In this document: in pieces, positions 1 through 8,138 of the stretch | Numbering within the stretch: the stretch's first letter is position 1 | Layout of the letters: each line of letters begins with the position of its first letter | NCBI GenBank assembly: GCA_964636225.1 | Contig: CAZWQM010000006.1 | Coordinates: 1 to 64,000, forward strand | Direction of reading: 5' to 3' | Source of the DNA: UBA1858 sp964636225 | GTDB taxonomy: Bacteria > Pseudomonadota > Gammaproteobacteria > UBA4575 | DNA length: 64,000 nt | Position numbers and translations under genes: made by a program | The notes under the pieces: model-generated | What the model was told of the DNA's origin: nothing | The model's database searches: none | What the model saw: the letters and a program-made list of their open reading frames with translations, nothing else

Positions 1-77
1 TACAGGTCACATATTTGTTGAGTGCATCAATCTAAGTTAAAGCTATTTGGATAGATATAGTTAACTTGGAGACACAC

Positions 78-578
78 ATGAAAATTCGATTAAACAGTAG
101 CGCGATAATTTCATTTTTATTGGCCGCATTAATGATTGGTGGCTGTGTATCGACCACTTCGAGCACAACAAAGGAAATTGTTGCTGAAGCTGCCGAGCCT
201 GCACAAGATTATCGAATCGGCCCGGGTGATGAACTTAAAGTGTTCGTTTGGGAGCACGATGATCTTTCTGTAGAAATGCCTGTGAGACCTGATGGCAAGA
301 TCTCTACACCATTAGTAGAAGATATGAAGGCCGAAGGAAAGACACCATCTGAATTGGCAGATGATCTGGAAAAAACACTGTCGGAATTCGTACGCGCGCC
401 AGTTGTAAGTGTGATTGTTCAGCAATTCAAAGGACAATTCAGTAATCAAATTAGAGTCGTGGGTCAGGCTGAGAAGCCTCAGGCACTTTCATACAGGGAA
501 GGAATAACGCTTCTCGATGTGATGATTGAAGTCGGTGGTCTGCCGCATAATGTCAGGGCAATGTCATCTGCACTGTAA
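78..578 (+). CDS. XrtA-type polysaccharide export lipoprotein, 3'-truncated
   Basis: This is an outer-membrane polysaccharide export protein of the Wza/BexD type, in the subgroup linked to exosortase A loci. The ATG at 78 has a GGAG ribosome site at 68-71 and is preferred to the upstream TTG at 66. A lipoprotein signal ends in the lipobox MIGGC (Cys 23). The poly-export domain follows (DYRIGPGDELKVFVW onward), then the start of an SLBB domain (IRVVGQAEKPQALSYREG, then DVMIEVGGL). Family members normally continue for several tens of residues after VGGL. Here the match stops near base 543 and an unrelated tail of about 11 residues leads to the stop. The product has 166 residues. It is probably a non-functional remnant of an exopolysaccharide operon lying to the left of the window. 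Confidence 0.75.
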   Translation: MKIRLNSSAIISFLLAALMIGGCVSTTSSTTKEIVAEAAEPAQDYRIGPGDELKVFVWEHDDLSVEMPVRPDGKISTPLVEDMKAEGKTPSELADDLEKTLSEFVRAPVVSVIVQQFKGQFSNQIRVVGQAEKPQALSYREGITLLDVMIEVGGLPHNVRAMSSAL

Positions 579-1084
579 TGAACTACTATTTCGCTTTCGC
601 TTGACCAGACGGTGCTATGACACCATGAGCCAGCCTTTATTTGAGCAAGCTGGTGATGAGGGTCGCTGAAGTGGTTTAAAAGTTTTGTATTCTGATCGGA
701 GTCGTTAACCGTCCATCCAGTGGCGATATACTGTTTCATTTATTTTGATCTTATGCGATTGGGTTAAACAATAATTTATGTAAAGTATTTTAAAGTATGC
801 GGGTCGCAGGGGAAGGGCATCCATTCCAAAGCTTGGGTCTGATTCGAAATATTTTTATGAATTGTGACACGTTATTAGATTGTTTCAATTTATGTCTGGT
901 AGATTTCTGTAATGAAGTGGCTTCAGATAGTCAGTGGTAATTGACAGTTCCAATGGGTAATTTTTGCTGATTATTTGACGTAATTCACGCTATAAATGCT
1001 CAAGACAGAACATACGTCGATGAACGGGGTGACTTTAGTGTTTACAATGGCAAAACAACGGTATAAGTACAATGGGGCTTGTTT
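579..1084. other. 506-bp gap after the truncated export gene
   Basis: No convincing gene is seen. A minus-strand open frame (739 down to about 548) reads like coding sequence but matches no family I recognise; it may be foreign sequence joined to the export gene. A 13-base motif, GTATTTTAAAGTA, lies at 785-797 and recurs inverted at 6798-6810 before the epimerase gene. A weak sigma-70-like promoter for the TPR gene may be TTTACA (1041-1046) and TATAAG (1062-1067), but the 15-base spacer is short. Confidence 0.4.
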
Positions 1085-1744
1085 ATGAAAGGTAAGTATA
1101 GATCAGCATTAGTATTACTCGCAGCGCTCTTTGCGTCTCAAACATCGTTTGCGGAAATACATGTTGGGGAATGTGGGTCTTTGTTCAATGATTATGGTCC
1201 TTATGACTACACAAACTATGATGACTACACGAATAATCTGCCTATCGTTGAGGCATACCATTTTTCTTATAATGTCGAAGCGCTAATCAAAGGCATGTCT
1301 GATGATATCTATGGAGATTTGCAGTATACGTTACATGCCTTTCCAAATCATCATAGAGCGCTTGTTACGCTGTCCCGCTATGAGTTCGAAGTAGAAGATG
1401 CGCCAGTAAAGCTACTTGATGCGAAACTGTCCCCTAAATGTTATTTTCGACGTGCAGTGGCCTTCAAGCCTGATGATGGTGTTGTCCGTTTAATTTATGC
1501 CACTTATCTACATAAAAAAGGGTATTACGATAAAGCCGAAATGCAATATAATGAGGCGCTTGCGTTGAGCCCGGAATCTGCTGAGGTACATTATAATCTT
1601 GGCCTGTTTTATCTGGATAGAAATAAAATCAGTCTGGCAGTAAAACATGGTCACCGAGCTTACGAATTGGGTTTTCCACTGCCTGGCTTGAAAAATAAAC
1701 TAATCAAAAAAGGTGTCTGGGACACAACTGTCTCTCAACAATAA
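1085..1744 (+). CDS. Secreted TPR protein associated with the XrtA/EPS locus
   Basis: The gene encodes a 219-residue exported protein. The start is the ATG at 1085, with GGGG at 1075-1078 as a likely ribosome site; the in-frame TTG at 1079 is less likely. A signal peptide ends near SFA/E. After it come a cysteine-containing segment (HVGECGSLFNDYGPYDY), a repeated DYTNYDDYTN element and the conserved stretch LHAFPNHHRALVTLSRYE. The C-terminal third carries tetratricopeptide repeats (KKGYYDKAEMQYNEALAL, then SAEVHYNLGLFYL). I recall similar proteins from betaproteobacterial and gammaproteobacterial EPS loci. The TPRs suggest a scaffold role; no enzymatic motif is visible. It lies just upstream of the acyl carrier protein gene in the same direction. 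Confidence 0.7.
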   Translation: MKGKYRSALVLLAALFASQTSFAEIHVGECGSLFNDYGPYDYTNYDDYTNNLPIVEAYHFSYNVEALIKGMSDDIYGDLQYTLHAFPNHHRALVTLSRYEFEVEDAPVKLLDAKLSPKCYFRRAVAFKPDDGVVRLIYATYLHKKGYYDKAEMQYNEALALSPESAEVHYNLGLFYLDRNKISLAVKHGHRAYELGFPLPGLKNKLIKKGVWDTTVSQQ

Positions 1745-1773
1745 AAAATTTACAAACAAATTGATTTACGACT

Positions 1774-2025
1774 ATGGTTGAATTAGAACAGGTACTGGAC
1801 GTGCTTGCCGAATCTCTGGATGGTGTTGCACAAATACATCAAATGAATGAAGAAGCGCCACTTCTTGGGGCAATTCCGGAATTGGATTCGATGGCCATTG
1901 TGGGTATTATCACTTCCATTGAGGAGCGTTTTGGTATTATTTTTGATGATGATGAACTCGATGCCGAAGTGTTTGAAACAGTCGGAACCTTGCGCAACCA
2001 GATTGTGGCTAAAATGGAAAACTAG
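1774..2025 (+). CDS. Acyl carrier protein, exosortase A-associated
   Basis: This is an 83-residue acidic protein with the acyl carrier fold. The phosphopantetheine attachment Ser sits in the motif PELDSMA, followed by the helix-II pattern IVGIITSIEERFGI. It is not the fatty acid synthase AcpP, which would lie beside fabD/fabG/fabF. Here it is embedded with an acyl ligase, a PLP decarboxylase and two hydrolases, the known small-molecule module of exosortase A loci. It probably tethers an acyl or amino-acyl intermediate made by the ligase at 4990-6576. The gene begins 30 bases after the TPR gene and is intact. Confidence 0.85.
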   Translation: MVELEQVLDVLAESLDGVAQIHQMNEEAPLLGAIPELDSMAIVGIITSIEERFGIIFDDDELDAEVFETVGTLRNQIVAKMEN

Positions 2026-2146
2026 GGTTGCATACAACGGATTTCCAATTTCTATCTTCAAATAACAACTCCCAAATTTTCCTGCCCATTATGCTCCCCA
2101 ACAATGGAAGGGTGAGCGCTGTGAGTCTGCAGGAGGAACTCAGGCA

Positions 2147-2874
2147 GTGATTTTTGTTCCACCCTTTGCGGAGGAAATGAATCGATCAAAAAGAATGTAT
2201 GTGCTTTGCTCTCGGTTGCTTGCCAATGCCGGAGTGCATGCCATTTGTTTTGACTTTGCAGGTACCGGTGATAGTAGCGGTGAATGGGGTGAATACCGTT
2301 TAACTGATTGGAAAGCTAACCTCACAGATACTTACAACTACGTCAGACGATTTTCTACAAAAACCAGCTTTGTGACGCTGCGCGACAGTGCCTTAATTGC
2401 CTTTGAGCTGATTAAACATGCAAATATCAAAATTGAAAGATGCGTCCTATGGTATCCAATTGACAATAGAGAGGCTTTGATACGCCAATTAATACGTATG
2501 AAAATTGCCGCGGCCATGGCAAGTGATTTAAAAAAGATTACGTCCAAAGAAGTATTATCAGGTATTGAACAAAGCGGATTTCTTGAGGTGGGGGCTATCA
2601 TGTTCGTTCCTATTTGCTTGATGAGTTCAGGCAGCAAAATGTCACTAATCATATACAAGCTGTTTTAGACCGCACCCACGTACACTGGATGACAACAGGG
2701 AAGAAGCAAACCAGTCCACACTTGCCTGTCTGTTTATCGAAATTAAATCTATCTGAACCTCAACAGACACATATGCACCTGCATCAGGTAGAGGATGTTA
2801 AGTTCTGGATGCAGCAGGAAGTGACTATTTCACCAAAGCTTTTGCGCGAGACGCGGCAGATATTCTTAACATGA
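2147..2874 (+). pseudogene. Exosortase A-associated hydrolase 2, frameshifted
   Basis: An alpha/beta hydrolase of the XrtA-associated hydrolase 2 type is indicated by VPPFAEEMNRSKRM, FDFAGTGDSSGEWGEYR and the C-terminal VKFWMQQEVT segment. The gene is split. From 2147 the frame ends at 2668. The frame at 2593-2874 carries the rest (GGYHVRSYLLDEFRQ onward). A -1 shift at the five-G run 2590-2594 joins them cleanly as LEVG/GYHV, so one G appears to be missing. The N-terminus is also uncertain. The first usable start is the GTG at 2147, behind AGGAGG at 2131-2136, but family-like residues (SQIFLP) lie upstream in another frame, so a second lesion near 2075-2100 is possible. The end overlaps the next start (ATGA). 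Confidence 0.7.
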
Positions 2875-3755
2875 ATGGCAAGTTCTTGGAGCAAAATATT
2901 CGTTTGGAAGTGAAGGGTTATCACCTGTTTGGAATACTCTCTGAGCCCAATAAAAAGGCAAGTAGGGCGGTGATTATTGTGGTGGGTGGTCCTCAGTATC
3001 GCGTGGGAAGTCACCGTCAATTTATACTGTTAGCCAGACATCTCGCCCGTCAGGGTGTATTGGTGCTTAGATTTGATTATTCAGGCATGGGGTATAGCGA
3101 GGGGTTTGCTAAAAAATTTTACGAGATTGATGAGGATTTACGTGCTGCTGTCGATTTTATTGCATGCGAGAATATACAAATAAAAAATATCTGTGTATGG
3201 GGGTTATGTGACGCTGCCTCAGCAATTGCGTTTAGCGCACACACCGATGACCGCATTAAGGGAATTGTACTGCTTAATCCCTGGATTAGAGACGAAGCAA
3301 GCCATTCCAAAGCGATTTTAAAAAATTATTATCGTGATCGATTATTTAGTCCGGACGTTTGGAAGCAGTTGCTACGTTCGCCTGCCAAGATTTTCAGGGC
3401 GGTAGCTTCCATTGCAAAGATAACTCTTAAAGTGCTGAAGTCACGCAGTTCATCATTCGCACCGGTGCAAGCCGACCATATTTCGATCGCGGAACGAGAG
3501 CAGAATATTGCGGCAGCGGTACTCAAAGGTATGAGTCACTTTAAAGGCCAGATATGTCTTATCCTAAGCGGGAAAGATCTGGTCGCGGACGAATTCAAGC
3601 AGTTGCTCGAAGACAGAGAATGGTTGGAAAATGATGAAAACAGGCGCAAAACGCGTGTTGTACATGTGAATGAGGCTGATCATACGTTTTCTTCAAAGAA
3701 CCTGCGTTCGAAAGTTGAGAATGTCACGCTGGATTTTGTGAATGCAATTGCCTAA
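2871..3755 (+). CDS. Exosortase A-associated hydrolase 1 (alpha/beta hydrolase)
   Basis: This is a 294-residue alpha/beta hydrolase matching the XrtA-associated hydrolase 1 family. Diagnostic motifs are VVGGPQYRVGSHRQF (residues about 38-51) and VLRFDYSGMGYSEG. The nucleophile elbow reads WGLCDAAS, placing Cys 113 where most esterases have Ser. A late His in NEADHTFSS is the likely base. No signal peptide is seen, so it is cytoplasmic. The start overlaps the end of the hydrolase 2 gene by four bases, and its 3' end overlaps the convergent decarboxylase gene by four. Its substrate is unknown. By context it acts on an acyl or thioester intermediate of the module. Unlike its neighbour it is intact. 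Confidence 0.82.
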   Translation: MNGKFLEQNIRLEVKGYHLFGILSEPNKKASRAVIIVVGGPQYRVGSHRQFILLARHLARQGVLVLRFDYSGMGYSEGFAKKFYEIDEDLRAAVDFIACENIQIKNICVWGLCDAASAIAFSAHTDDRIKGIVLLNPWIRDEASHSKAILKNYYRDRLFSPDVWKQLLRSPAKIFRAVASIAKITLKVLKSRSSSFAPVQADHISIAEREQNIAAAVLKGMSHFKGQICLILSGKDLVADEFKQLLEDREWLENDENRRKTRVVHVNEADHTFSSKNLRSKVENVTLDFVNAIA

Positions 3756-4987
3756 ATGAATATTTCTATTGGGTGAGGATGGCTTAAAAAATTCAACGGG
3801 CTGGATGTGTAGCCATAAGCGCCTGAATTGAAAACGGCAACATAATCACCAATCTCGGCTTTGGGTAATTCCATATCCTGAGCCAGCACATCCAGCGGTG
3901 TACACAAAGGACCAACAGCAGATGCTTTTTCGGTTTCCAGGCCAATTTTATTAGCTACTGTGACTGGATAATTCTTGCGTATTACCTGGCCAAAATTACC
4001 GCTTGCTGCAAGATGATGATGCAGACCGCCATTCAAAACTAGGAAAATACTGCCACGTGAGATTTTTTTATCGATGACTTTGGAGATGTATACGCCACAT
4101 TCACCAACCAGATAGCGACCGAGCTCGGTGACAATCGTGGTTTCGCCAAATTGATCAGAATATTGATCAAACAGGTTTTGCAGGTTTTCTCCAATCGGTT
4201 CCAAAGACAGGGGTTTCTCGCCAGGGAAATAAGGGATGCCAAAGCCACCTCCAATGTTTAGTTTTGAAAACTGCGTATTTGCTTGCCGGGTAAGGTCGGC
4301 GGCCAGAGCAAATGTTTTTGTCTGTGCCTCAATTAATGATTCAGGCTTAAGGTTTTGGGAGCCACTGAAAATATGCAGTCCTTTAAATTCCAGTCCGTGA
4401 TATATTATTTTTTTGATAATGTCTATCGAGATTTCTGCATCTACACCAAACTGTTTCGGGCCCCCTGACATTTTCATGCCGGATGTTTTAAGCTCGAAAT
4501 CTGGATTGATGCGCAGAGCAACACAAGGCGTAATGCCTAATTGCTCGCCGATGCTGACGACCCGACCCAGCTCGGTATCTGACTCAAGGTTTATGGTAAT
4601 GCCGCTTTTAATAGCATAGGTTAATTCATCGATACTTTTGCCGGGGCCCGCAAAGCTGATTTCTTTTGCATCCATGCCGCTTGCCAGAGCGACTTTTAAT
4701 TCCAGGCCAGAAGCAACATCCAGACCGTCAACCCGGCCTTGTACAAAATTAACCACTTCAGGCATAGGATTGGCCTTCATTGCATAGTGAATATGCATGG
4801 AAGCGGGCAATACATCACGTAGCGAGTCAATTTTTTTTGCAATTACTGAGCGATCATAAATATACGCTGGCACATCCTCATGCTGGCTTAAGATATCAGT
4901 GAATTTCTGATTCCCAATTACCAGATGATGATTCTCTACATTAAAAAAATTTAAAGGAGAATGATGTACGAGTGCTTGCTTGGTCAT
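3752..4987 (-). CDS. PLP-dependent decarboxylase, exosortase A-associated
   Basis: A 411-residue fold-type III (alanine racemase-like) decarboxylase, related to diaminopimelate and ornithine decarboxylases. The PLP lysine is in HYAMKANPMPEVV, the glycine-rich phosphate site is LNIGGGFGIPYF, and the C-terminal barrel has a typical CGVY segment and VFNSGAYGYTSSPLNFLSH. It is not the lysA of this genome by context. It sits three bases downstream of the acyl-ligase gene in a two-gene minus-strand operon, as in exosortase A loci. The presumed role is to decarboxylate an amino acid or derivative delivered by the ligase and carrier protein; the substrate is not established. The gene is full length. 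Confidence 0.85.
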   Translation of the reverse strand: MTKQALVHHSPLNFFNVENHHLVIGNQKFTDILSQHEDVPAYIYDRSVIAKKIDSLRDVLPASMHIHYAMKANPMPEVVNFVQGRVDGLDVASGLELKVALASGMDAKEISFAGPGKSIDELTYAIKSGITINLESDTELGRVVSIGEQLGITPCVALRINPDFELKTSGMKMSGGPKQFGVDAEISIDIIKKIIYHGLEFKGLHIFSGSQNLKPESLIEAQTKTFALAADLTRQANTQFSKLNIGGGFGIPYFPGEKPLSLEPIGENLQNLFDQYSDQFGETTIVTELGRYLVGECGVYISKVIDKKISRGSIFLVLNGGLHHHLAASGNFGQVIRKNYPVTVANKIGLETEKASAVGPLCTPLDVLAQDMELPKAEIGDYVAVFNSGAYGYTSSPLNFLSHPHPIEIFI

Positions 4988-4989
4988 AG

Positions 4990-6576
4990 TCAGTTTTTAA
5001 ATGTATTTTCAAAATCCAGGTACAACTGCTTGCGATCAAACTTTCCGTTAGCATTACGCGGCAGCTGATCAAGAACATAAATTTTCTGTGGCAGCATATA
5101 AACGGGCAGCTGTTTTTTTAATTCAGCACTTATCTCATCAACCAGACTTTCACTGCTGGAATGACTGGTGACTACAACTACAATTGCCTGTCCAAGTTCA
5201 GAATGTGGAACACCCATGGCCACGGCTTCATTCACATTACTCAATAATAATAGGGATTCTTCTATTTCTGTGGGACTGACACGATAGCCGGAGGTTTTTA
5301 TCATTTCATCTGTACGACTGACAAAATAGAGATAACCTTCTTCGTCTTTTTTAACCGAGTCTCCGGACCATACAGCCAGTTCAGTCACTGTACGCCCATC
5401 TGTCAGAGAAGGTGGTAACGGCTTATAGCGCTCCGCTGTTTTAGCTGGGTCATTCCAGTAACCCTGGGCAACTAATGGTCCTCGATGAACAAGCTCGCCC
5501 ACTTCGCCAGGTTTACATTCTTCATTGTTACTGTTGATTACAAATATTTCTGCATTGGGGATCGCTTTTCCCATAGATGTTGGGCGAATGTTCACCTGGT
5601 CCGGAGGCAAATAAGTTGATCGAAACGCCTCGGTCAGACCATACATTAAATAAATATCGGTGTTTGGAAGTTTTTCTTTGAGAATGGATAAAGTACTTTG
5701 CGGCATAGCGCCGCCGGAGTTTGTTATATAACGCAAGTTTTCTTTGATACTCTCTGGCCAGTCGAGTTTGGTAATTTGCATCCATAGTGGTGGAACACCT
5801 GCCAAGCCGGTCGCTTGTGTTTTCTCCAGAGTTTTAATCACATCTTTGGGTAAAAGGTAATCTAGCAGAATAACCGTTGCGCCGGACACCATCGCGGTAG
5901 TGATTTGGCTGAAGCCGTAATCAAAACTGAAAGGTAATACGGCAAGAATGCGGTCCTTATCTGTATTGTTTTGATAAGACGCAACACTTTCAGCGCCGAC
6001 ACGCATATTGTGATGCGTTAACACAACCCCTTTGGGTTTTCCGGTACTGCCTGAGGTGTAAAAAATGGCGGCCAGATCGGATTCGATAATATTGGGGGGG
6101 TGTTCAATTTCTTCTGTACGTGTAAAGTCTTCCCAGCTCGAGATGGGTTTTGGGTGGTTTTCTGAAGCAATCGAATCATCGAAATCGACCAGCACGATTT
6201 TTTCAAGTTCCGGGCAATTTGCAAGCACGTCACTTAATAGCTGTAAACGGGCTTTGGAAGTTACCAGAATGCTGACATCACAGTCGCACAGAATGTGCTC
6301 AATCTGATGGGGTTTAAGTACCGGGTTGATCGGAACAATACTTCCACCCGCGTATAGAGTACCAAACATGGATGAAATGGTTTCAATCTGTTTGGCTAAA
6401 AAGATGCCCACACGGCTACCTTTGCTTAAACCCATACGTGAGTAGCCAGAGGCAAAGTCTTTGACTCGCTTGCTTAATTCCGAATAGCTGATTTTTTCCT
6501 GTTTGTATTCAATGGCAATCGAATCAGGACGAAGTGCAGCTTGAGCAAAAAGAGGTGAATGTAATGAGGCGGTCAT
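4990..6576 (-). CDS. Acyl-CoA ligase (AMP-forming), exosortase A-associated
   Basis: A 528-residue member of the ANL adenylating superfamily. The P-loop-like motif is FYTSGSTGKPKGVVLTH, the acyl pocket and A5 motif include LMYGLTEAFRSTYLPP, the hinge region is GYRVSPTEIEESLL, and the catalytic lysine is in NANGKFDRKQ near the C-terminus. No signal peptide is present. It would activate a carboxylic or amino acid as its adenylate and load CoA or, more likely here, the dedicated acyl carrier protein at 1774-2025. It is the first gene of the minus-strand pair with the decarboxylase. Substrate specificity cannot be read from sequence by eye. Confidence 0.85.
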   Translation of the reverse strand: MTASLHSPLFAQAALRPDSIAIEYKQEKISYSELSKRVKDFASGYSRMGLSKGSRVGIFLAKQIETISSMFGTLYAGGSIVPINPVLKPHQIEHILCDCDVSILVTSKARLQLLSDVLANCPELEKIVLVDFDDSIASENHPKPISSWEDFTRTEEIEHPPNIIESDLAAIFYTSGSTGKPKGVVLTHHNMRVGAESVASYQNNTDKDRILAVLPFSFDYGFSQITTAMVSGATVILLDYLLPKDVIKTLEKTQATGLAGVPPLWMQITKLDWPESIKENLRYITNSGGAMPQSTLSILKEKLPNTDIYLMYGLTEAFRSTYLPPDQVNIRPTSMGKAIPNAEIFVINSNNEECKPGEVGELVHRGPLVAQGYWNDPAKTAERYKPLPPSLTDGRTVTELAVWSGDSVKKDEEGYLYFVSRTDEMIKTSGYRVSPTEIEESLLLLSNVNEAVAMGVPHSELGQAIVVVVTSHSSSESLVDEISAELKKQLPVYMLPQKIYVLDQLPRNANGKFDRKQLYLDFENTFKN

Positions 6577-6872
6577 AGGAAAGCTGCTGATGTCTTAGAG
6601 TGATTAGTTTTATGAGTGGTTAATTTTATCGTTACTGTGGTCTGTGTATACGGCCGGCCAGCGTAATTAATCGGTCATTTAGCTAGATTAAACTTCACTT
6701 GTCGTGAAATTGCGATAGGCGGCCCAGTAAATCTTGGTCAATTACTTAAAGTATTATATGTAATGTGCTATCTACAAGCTGTGACGAGTATTAAACTTAC
6801 TTTAAAATACTACAATGAAATTGTGAAATGGCCGCTATGGCTTCTGATGATAATTCTCACAACTGGATAAAA
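6577..6872. promoter_or_regulatory. Divergent control region between acyl ligase and wecB
   Basis: This 296-bp AT-rich region separates two divergently transcribed genes and must hold both promoters. I could not assign -35/-10 boxes with confidence. It contains the 13-base motif TACTTTAAAATAC at 6798-6810, an inverted copy of the motif at 785-797, about 62 bases before the wecB start. A related partial palindrome, TACTTAAAGTA, lies near 6742. These may be operators for a shared regulator of the EPS locus. Confidence 0.35.
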
Positions 6873-7964
6873 ATGACAAAAGTACACCTGATTGCTGCAG
6901 CGCGTCCAAATTTTATGAAAATCGCTCCTTTGTTCCATGCATTGGAGGCGACTGATTGGTGTGAGCCTTGTTTGATCCATACCGGCCAGCACTATGACAC
7001 GAATATGTCGGATACTTTTTTCAATGACCTGAAAATGCCCAAACCACATTATCACCTGGAAGTAGGCAGTGGCTCCCATGCCGAACAGACCGGTAAAGTG
7101 ATGATGGCTTATGAGTCTGTTGTGCTAGAGGATCGGCCTGACTGGATTGTTGTTGTGGGTGACGTGAACTCAACCATTGCCTGCGCCCTGGTTGGAGCAA
7201 AGTTATGGATTTCCGTCGCGCATCTTGAGGCGGGTTTACGTAGTGGTGATATGCGTATGCCAGAAGAAGTGAATCGTGTTGTCACTGATAGAATTGCCAA
7301 TTTGCTGTGGACACCTTCAATTGATGGAAATGAAAATCTGAAAAAAGAAGGTGTGGATGACAGCAAAGTCGATTTGGTCGGCAATATTATGATTGATTCT
7401 TTTGAAATGATGCGAAGTCAAATCGAAAGTGATTCCGCGGCAAAAAACTTGGGTCTTAAAGCCGGTAAATTTGCTGTAGTGACAATGCATCGACCTTCTA
7501 ATGTGGATGACAAACAAATTCTGTCTGAAATAGTAGACCAGATTCTCAGTGTTGCAAAAAGCTGCCAACTGGTTTTCCCTGTGCATCCAAGAACCCGTCA
7601 AAAACTGAAAGATTTTGATTTGAATAGTCGATTACAACAGTCAGAGAATGTCCTGCTGATCGAGCCGCAGGGATATATTCAGTTCATGAATCTGGTGACT
7701 CAATCCAAACTTGTGATTACCGATTCTGGTGGGGTACAGGAAGAGACCACATACCTTGGCATTCCATGTCTGACTTTGCGTAAAAATACAGAACGTCCCA
7801 TCACTATTACACAGGGTACCAATCAGCTGATACAGCCTAATGTGTTGGAGTCTACAGTGACCAGAGTTTTGCAGGGCGACTGGAAACAGGGGCAATGCCC
7901 CAAGCTATGGGATGGTCGTACGGCACAGCGTGTTACTGAAAGTTTGCGCAAAAGACTAGGCTGA
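6873..7964 (+). CDS. wecB: UDP-N-acetylglucosamine 2-epimerase (non-hydrolysing)
   Basis: This enzyme interconverts UDP-GlcNAc and UDP-ManNAc, supplying ManNAc units for surface polysaccharide. Diagnostic segments are AARPNFMKIAPLFHAL at the N-terminus, HTGQHYDTNMS, VVGDVNSTIACAL, HLEAGLRSGDMRMPEEVN (with catalytic acidic residues), MHRPSNVDD and TDSGGVQEE. I prefer the ATG at 6873 (MTKVHLIAAA; 363 residues, the family's usual size) over the ATG at 6828, which would add a non-conserved extension. It lies next to the exosortase-associated genes, so it probably serves exopolysaccharide rather than enterobacterial common antigen; no wecC neighbour is present. Confidence 0.9.
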   Translation: MTKVHLIAAARPNFMKIAPLFHALEATDWCEPCLIHTGQHYDTNMSDTFFNDLKMPKPHYHLEVGSGSHAEQTGKVMMAYESVVLEDRPDWIVVVGDVNSTIACALVGAKLWISVAHLEAGLRSGDMRMPEEVNRVVTDRIANLLWTPSIDGNENLKKEGVDDSKVDLVGNIMIDSFEMMRSQIESDSAAKNLGLKAGKFAVVTMHRPSNVDDKQILSEIVDQILSVAKSCQLVFPVHPRTRQKLKDFDLNSRLQQSENVLLIEPQGYIQFMNLVTQSKLVITDSGGVQEETTYLGIPCLTLRKNTERPITITQGTNQLIQPNVLESTVTRVLQGDWKQGQCPKLWDGRTAQRVTESLRKRLG

Positions 7965-7990
7965 AGTTCAGGCGTATTGAATGAAGTGAG

Positions 7991-8066
7991 TGGTAGGCGC
8001 GGGTAGGAATTGAACCTCCGGCATCTGCCAGGTAATAGCAGTGCTCTGCCACTGAGCTACGCGCCT
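7991..8066 (-). tRNA. Aberrant tRNA-Val-like gene, anticodon UAC
   Basis: A cloverleaf can be drawn on the minus strand. The acceptor stem is perfect (AGGCGCG with CGCGCCT), the discriminator is A and CCA is encoded. The D arm is normal (GCTC AGTGGCA GAGC). The acceptor and positions 8-9 are identical to the tRNA-Val(GAC) at 22153. The anticodon stem is CTGCT/GGCAG with loop ATTACCT, giving UAC (Val GUA). Two features are abnormal: position 37 is C instead of a purine, and the T stem carries a bulged A (GGAGG against CCTACC). It may be a decayed valine tRNA, a tRNA-like remnant of an integration event, or a poorly charged isoacceptor. Confidence 0.55.
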
Positions 8067-8138
8067 ATTTCAATACGAAGTGATTTACTCAACAAGAGAA
8101 AATATAACAAATCACATAAATGCGTTATGTGTATGAGT

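Noticed and set aside
1041..1067. RpoN (-24/-12) promoter for the TPR gene, as known for some PEP-CTERM genes
   Set aside because: TGGCA is present, but the required TTGC element at the correct distance is not.
2614..2874. Independent small gene
   Set aside because: Its residues complete the hydrolase 2 C-terminus when a -1 shift is allowed at 2590-2594.
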